This document shows positions 62,119-64,000 of a DNA stretch of 64,000 bases, one piece after another; positions within the stretch are counted from its first letter, which is position 1; each line of letters begins with the position of its first letter. Both the position numbers and the translations under genes were made by a program. Source of the stretch: Nocardia tengchongensis (GTDB lineage Bacteria; Actinomycetota; Actinomycetes; Mycobacteriales; Mycobacteriaceae); contig NZ_CP074371.1 of assembly GCF_018362975.1 (NCBI RefSeq), positions 5,270,001 to 5,334,000 of the forward strand, written 5' to 3'. Under the pieces are notes generated by a model. The model searched no databases, was not told the origin of the DNA, and saw only the letters and a list, made by a program, of their open reading frames with translations.

Positions 62119-62724
62119 TCACTTCCCCTGTTCTGTGTCGGCGGCGGCGTCGGGAATCTGATGCATCCCGACCACCACCCGATGATTGCGTCCCGCCGCG
62201 GCGGACTCGTCGTGATAGCGGCTGACCAATGTCGTCACCGCGCTTGCCAACTCCTCGGCGAACGCTGCCCGGTCGGCCGCGGACGCGAACCGCACCTGCG
62301 CATCGATGCCGAACGTCGCGACCCGCCGCTGCGCCCGCGCCGCGCCGCCGAGCAGCGTGCCGACCTCCTGCACGAGCCGCGACCCCAGCGCCAGCAGCCA
62401 CCGTGCCGACAGCTGATCGGGCGACCGCGCCGGATCCGGACTCACCGCCCCCAGCGCACTGGGCGAGATCACGTAAGACGCTGCCGTAGCGCGATATACG
62501 CGCTCGGTGACGTTCCCCTTACGCCGTTCCTCCACCAACTCCACCAGCCCGTGGCGAGCCAGCTCCTTGAGGTGGTAGTTGATCTTCTGCCGCGGCAGCC
62601 CCAGCCGCCCGGCCAGCATGGCCGCCGACCCGGGTTCGGCGAGTGCGGCGAGGATCCGAGACCGGATCGGGTCCAGGGAAGCCTCTGCCGCCGCGGGTTC
62701 TTCGATCACTGCGACGTCGAGCAT
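62119..62724 (-). CDS. ArsR-type winged-helix regulator
   Basis: 201 residues from ATG 62724. The winged-helix is DPIRSRILAALAEPGSAAMLA, RLGLPRQKINYHLKELARHGLV with the wing VTERVYRATAA; the long C-terminal part is helical. It lacks the ArsR metal-binding cysteines. It is upstream of the SRPBCC gene in one operon, a common ArsR/AHSA1 pairing. Two GACAA/TTGTC palindromes upstream suggest autoregulation. Confidence 0.85.
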   Translation of the reverse strand: MLDVAVIEEPAAAEASLDPIRSRILAALAEPGSAAMLAGRLGLPRQKINYHLKELARHGLVELVEERRKGNVTERVYRATAASYVISPSALGAVSPDPARSPDQLSARWLLALGSRLVQEVGTLLGGAARAQRRVATFGIDAQVRFASAADRAAFAEELASAVTTLVSRYHDESAAAGRNHRVVVGMHQIPDAAADTEQGK

Positions 62725-62741
62725 GGCTCAACCTTCGCACC

Positions 62742-62775
62742 GACAAATTATTTTGTCAAGACAAACCGAGTTGTC
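62742..62775. promoter_or_regulatory. Two GACAA-type palindromic operators
   Basis: GACAAA-TTAT-TTTGTC (62742-62757) and GACAA-N6-TTGTC (62760-62775) with the same 16-base outer length, 18 bases apart, between the divergent ArsR and ABM genes. Confidence 0.75.
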
Positions 62776-62821
62776 GGTGTGGCGGCTCGCCGCGACGCTC
62801 CGCCGCCCCTAGGCTTCGCGA

Positions 62822-63121
62822 ATGTCCACAGTGCGACTTCTGATCATGATCACGACCCAGCCCGGCCTCGGTCACCGTCAGGTCGAGGCCTTCGAACGTC
62901 TCGCACCCACCGTGCGCGCCGAGCCCGGCTGCCTCCAATACGACCTGCACCGAGTCGCCGACGACCCGGATCGCTTTGTCCTGCTGGAGGAATGGGCTTC
63001 CCGCGAAGCCCTGGCCGCCCACGACGTCACGCCCCACATGATCGAAGCCGGCACCGCCAACCCGTCCTTCCGAGCCGCCCCCGCGCAGGTTCTGGAACTG
63101 TCACCGGACCCGGTGGCCTGA
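62822..63121 (+). CDS. Antibiotic biosynthesis monooxygenase (ABM)-domain protein
   Basis: 99 residues from ATG 62822. ABM dimeric barrel: VEAFERLAPTVRAEPGCLQYDLHR, split here as FERLAPTVRAEPGCLQYDL, then RFVLLEEWASREALAAHDVTPHM. YgiN-like quinol monooxygenase or unknown. It is divergent from the ArsR operon, whose operators may also affect it. Confidence 0.85.
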   Translation: MSTVRLLIMITTQPGLGHRQVEAFERLAPTVRAEPGCLQYDLHRVADDPDRFVLLEEWASREALAAHDVTPHMIEAGTANPSFRAAPAQVLELSPDPVA

Positions 63122-63146
63122 CGCGGGAGCCCGCCGAAAGATACCG

Positions 63147-64000
63147 TCAGGCAACCGCTTTCATGCCGGGGAGGGCCTGGATATAGCGGTTGCCAGGTTC
63201 GGACTGGTCGGGGCGGCCCAGGCGGATGAGGGCGTGGGGGTAGGCGCACTCGTGCAGGAGAGTGTCGCGCAGGCCGGAGCGGACTTCGGAGACCTTCATG
63301 GTTTGCGTCAGCAGCGAGCTGGCCAGGCCGTTGCGCGCGGCGGTCAGCAGGATGGAGCTGGCCGCTTCGCCGGCGTTCAGGTGCGAGATCGAATCGTCGG
63401 CGGGCGTGCAGAGGATGAGCAGTTCGGCAGCGTCCGGCTCGCGGTCCGCGAATGGGTCAGCGGCGTCGGGGGCAGGGGTAAGCAGGGACCGGCCGGAAGC
63501 CCACGTTTTAGTCTCCGGCTTGGCGGTCAGGTCGCGCTGGTCGATGCGGGCCGCGACGCCGGTGAGGAACTCGCCGTAATCGGTGTTCCGATCGGCGGCG
63601 GTGCGATAGACATTGGACAGGTTGCGGCGCAGCCGGTCCGGGACATGACGGGCTGCCGCGCGGGTGCCGGCGGTGCTGCCGCTCATCGAGCGGATCAGGT
63701 TGGGCGGCATGGTCCAGGGGCGGAAGCGGTTGTGCTGGAACTGCCGCTGGAAGATGGCGCCCGCCAAACTGATCTGATCCCGGTTGGCGGTGCAGGGCGC
63801 GAGGTGCAGTACCGCAAGGTAGTTCGCGTCCAATGGGTCCGGCAGCCGAACTGCCGCCGAGGACCAGCCGAAAGCGGTCAGCGCAGTACGGAGATGATGC
63901 AGGGCCGCGCCTTGGCCGAGCATGTGCGTTCGATGCGCGGCCGGCTCCACGATTTCGGGACCCTGCGATTCCTCGATCCGAATGTGCATCGATGCCCCGT
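63147..64000 (-). CDS. Acg-type nitroreductase-family protein (partial)
   Basis: The frame is open to the window edge; at least 280 residues are present and the family is about 330, so the N-terminus is outside. RSMSGSTAGTRAAARHVPDRL, ELLILCTPADD, LNAGEAASSILLTAARNGLAS and PHALIRLGRP match the mycobacterial Acg (Rv2032-like) FMN-binding nitroreductase fold. The family binds FMN and is often hypoxia- or stress-induced; some members have no demonstrable activity. Confidence 0.82.
   Translation of the reverse strand, partial: GASMHIRIEESQGPEIVEPAAHRTHMLGQGAALHHLRTALTAFGWSSAAVRLPDPLDANYLAVLHLAPCTANRDQISLAGAIFQRQFQHNRFRPWTMPPNLIRSMSGSTAGTRAAARHVPDRLRRNLSNVYRTAADRNTDYGEFLTGVAARIDQRDLTAKPETKTWASGRSLLTPAPDAADPFADREPDAAELLILCTPADDSISHLNAGEAASSILLTAARNGLASSLLTQTMKVSEVRSGLRDTLLHECAYPHALIRLGRPDQSEPGNRYIQALPGMKAVA

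Noticed and set aside
1..64000. tRNA, rRNA or intact insertion sequences
   Set aside because: No cloverleaf, rRNA core or paired terminal repeats with a transposase were seen by eye; a tRNA scan would settle it.

Overview
The window is about 70% GC, has dense genes, many GTG starts and frequent 4-base stop/start overlaps. Its gene content (ChoD cholesterol oxidase, Acg-type nitroreductase, LigC with Prim-PolC, an EspR-like regulator, a four-gene conservon, an Eis-like acetyltransferase, MmyB-type regulators, F420-dependent oxidoreductase) points to a mycolic-acid actinomycete, most likely Nocardia or a close relative. The genus is inferred from gene content only. No tRNA, rRNA, CRISPR array or intact transposase was seen; one Tn3-family transposase remnant is present.

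Layout. 1-6.2 kb: end of an F420 oxidoreductase, a YdeI-type protein, an MFS exporter divergent from a (frameshifted) LysR regulator, a serine hydrolase and an amidohydrolase. 6.2-13.1 kb: LigC (frameshifted) and Prim-PolC, a cold-shock protein, an NfeD-like/flotillin pair, a DHA2 exporter and an MraY paralogue outside any cell-wall cluster. 13.2-19.3 kb: regulators, an SDR, and mgtC behind an M-box magnesium riboswitch followed by a proline- and arginine-rich leader ORF; then a TetR, a small secreted protein, and a membrane protein/regulator pair with twin CTTTCC-N5-GGAAAG operators. 19.3-28.3 kb: a CPA1 antiporter fused to a UBP-type zinc finger, and a tightly overlapped four-gene operon of three PLP enzymes plus an HMA-domain protein. 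28.5-37.4 kb: FkbH-like HAD protein, choD/merR, tandem secreted GH1 glucosidases, a methyltransferase-like protein, and a sigma-like/EspR-like pair. 37.4-45.8 kb: a TetR-controlled FAD monooxygenase, a Tn3 remnant, a broken serine hydrolase, an aquaporin-family channel and the conservon cvnABCD. 45.9-52.7 kb: a degenerate alpha/beta hydrolase and a compact aminocyclitol-type cluster (2-deoxy-scyllo-inosose synthase-like, DOI aminotransferase-like, Eis-like acetyltransferase, P450) divergent from an MmyB-type regulator. 52.7-64 kb: small stress, regulatory and detoxification genes, including a pyridoxamine oxidase-like gene scrambled by a roughly 90-bp inversion.

Most interesting system: the 47.5-52.7 kb cluster. 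It holds the first two enzymes of 2-deoxystreptamine biosynthesis with no visible glycosyltransferase, sitting beside an Eis-family N-acetyltransferase and a P450 behind a perfect dyad. This looks like an uncharacterised small aminocyclitol pathway. Second is the PLP/HMA operon at 22.3-27.7 kb. Third is the riboswitch plus leader-peptide control of mgtC.

Caution on sequence quality: at least six genes (LysR, LigC, a serine hydrolase twice, the DOI aminotransferase-like gene, the P450, an SRPBCC protein), and probably the membrane protein at 17.8 kb, are interrupted by single-base indels, nearly all in short G or C runs. This pattern fits homopolymer sequencing errors better than independent gene decay, but the sequence alone cannot decide.
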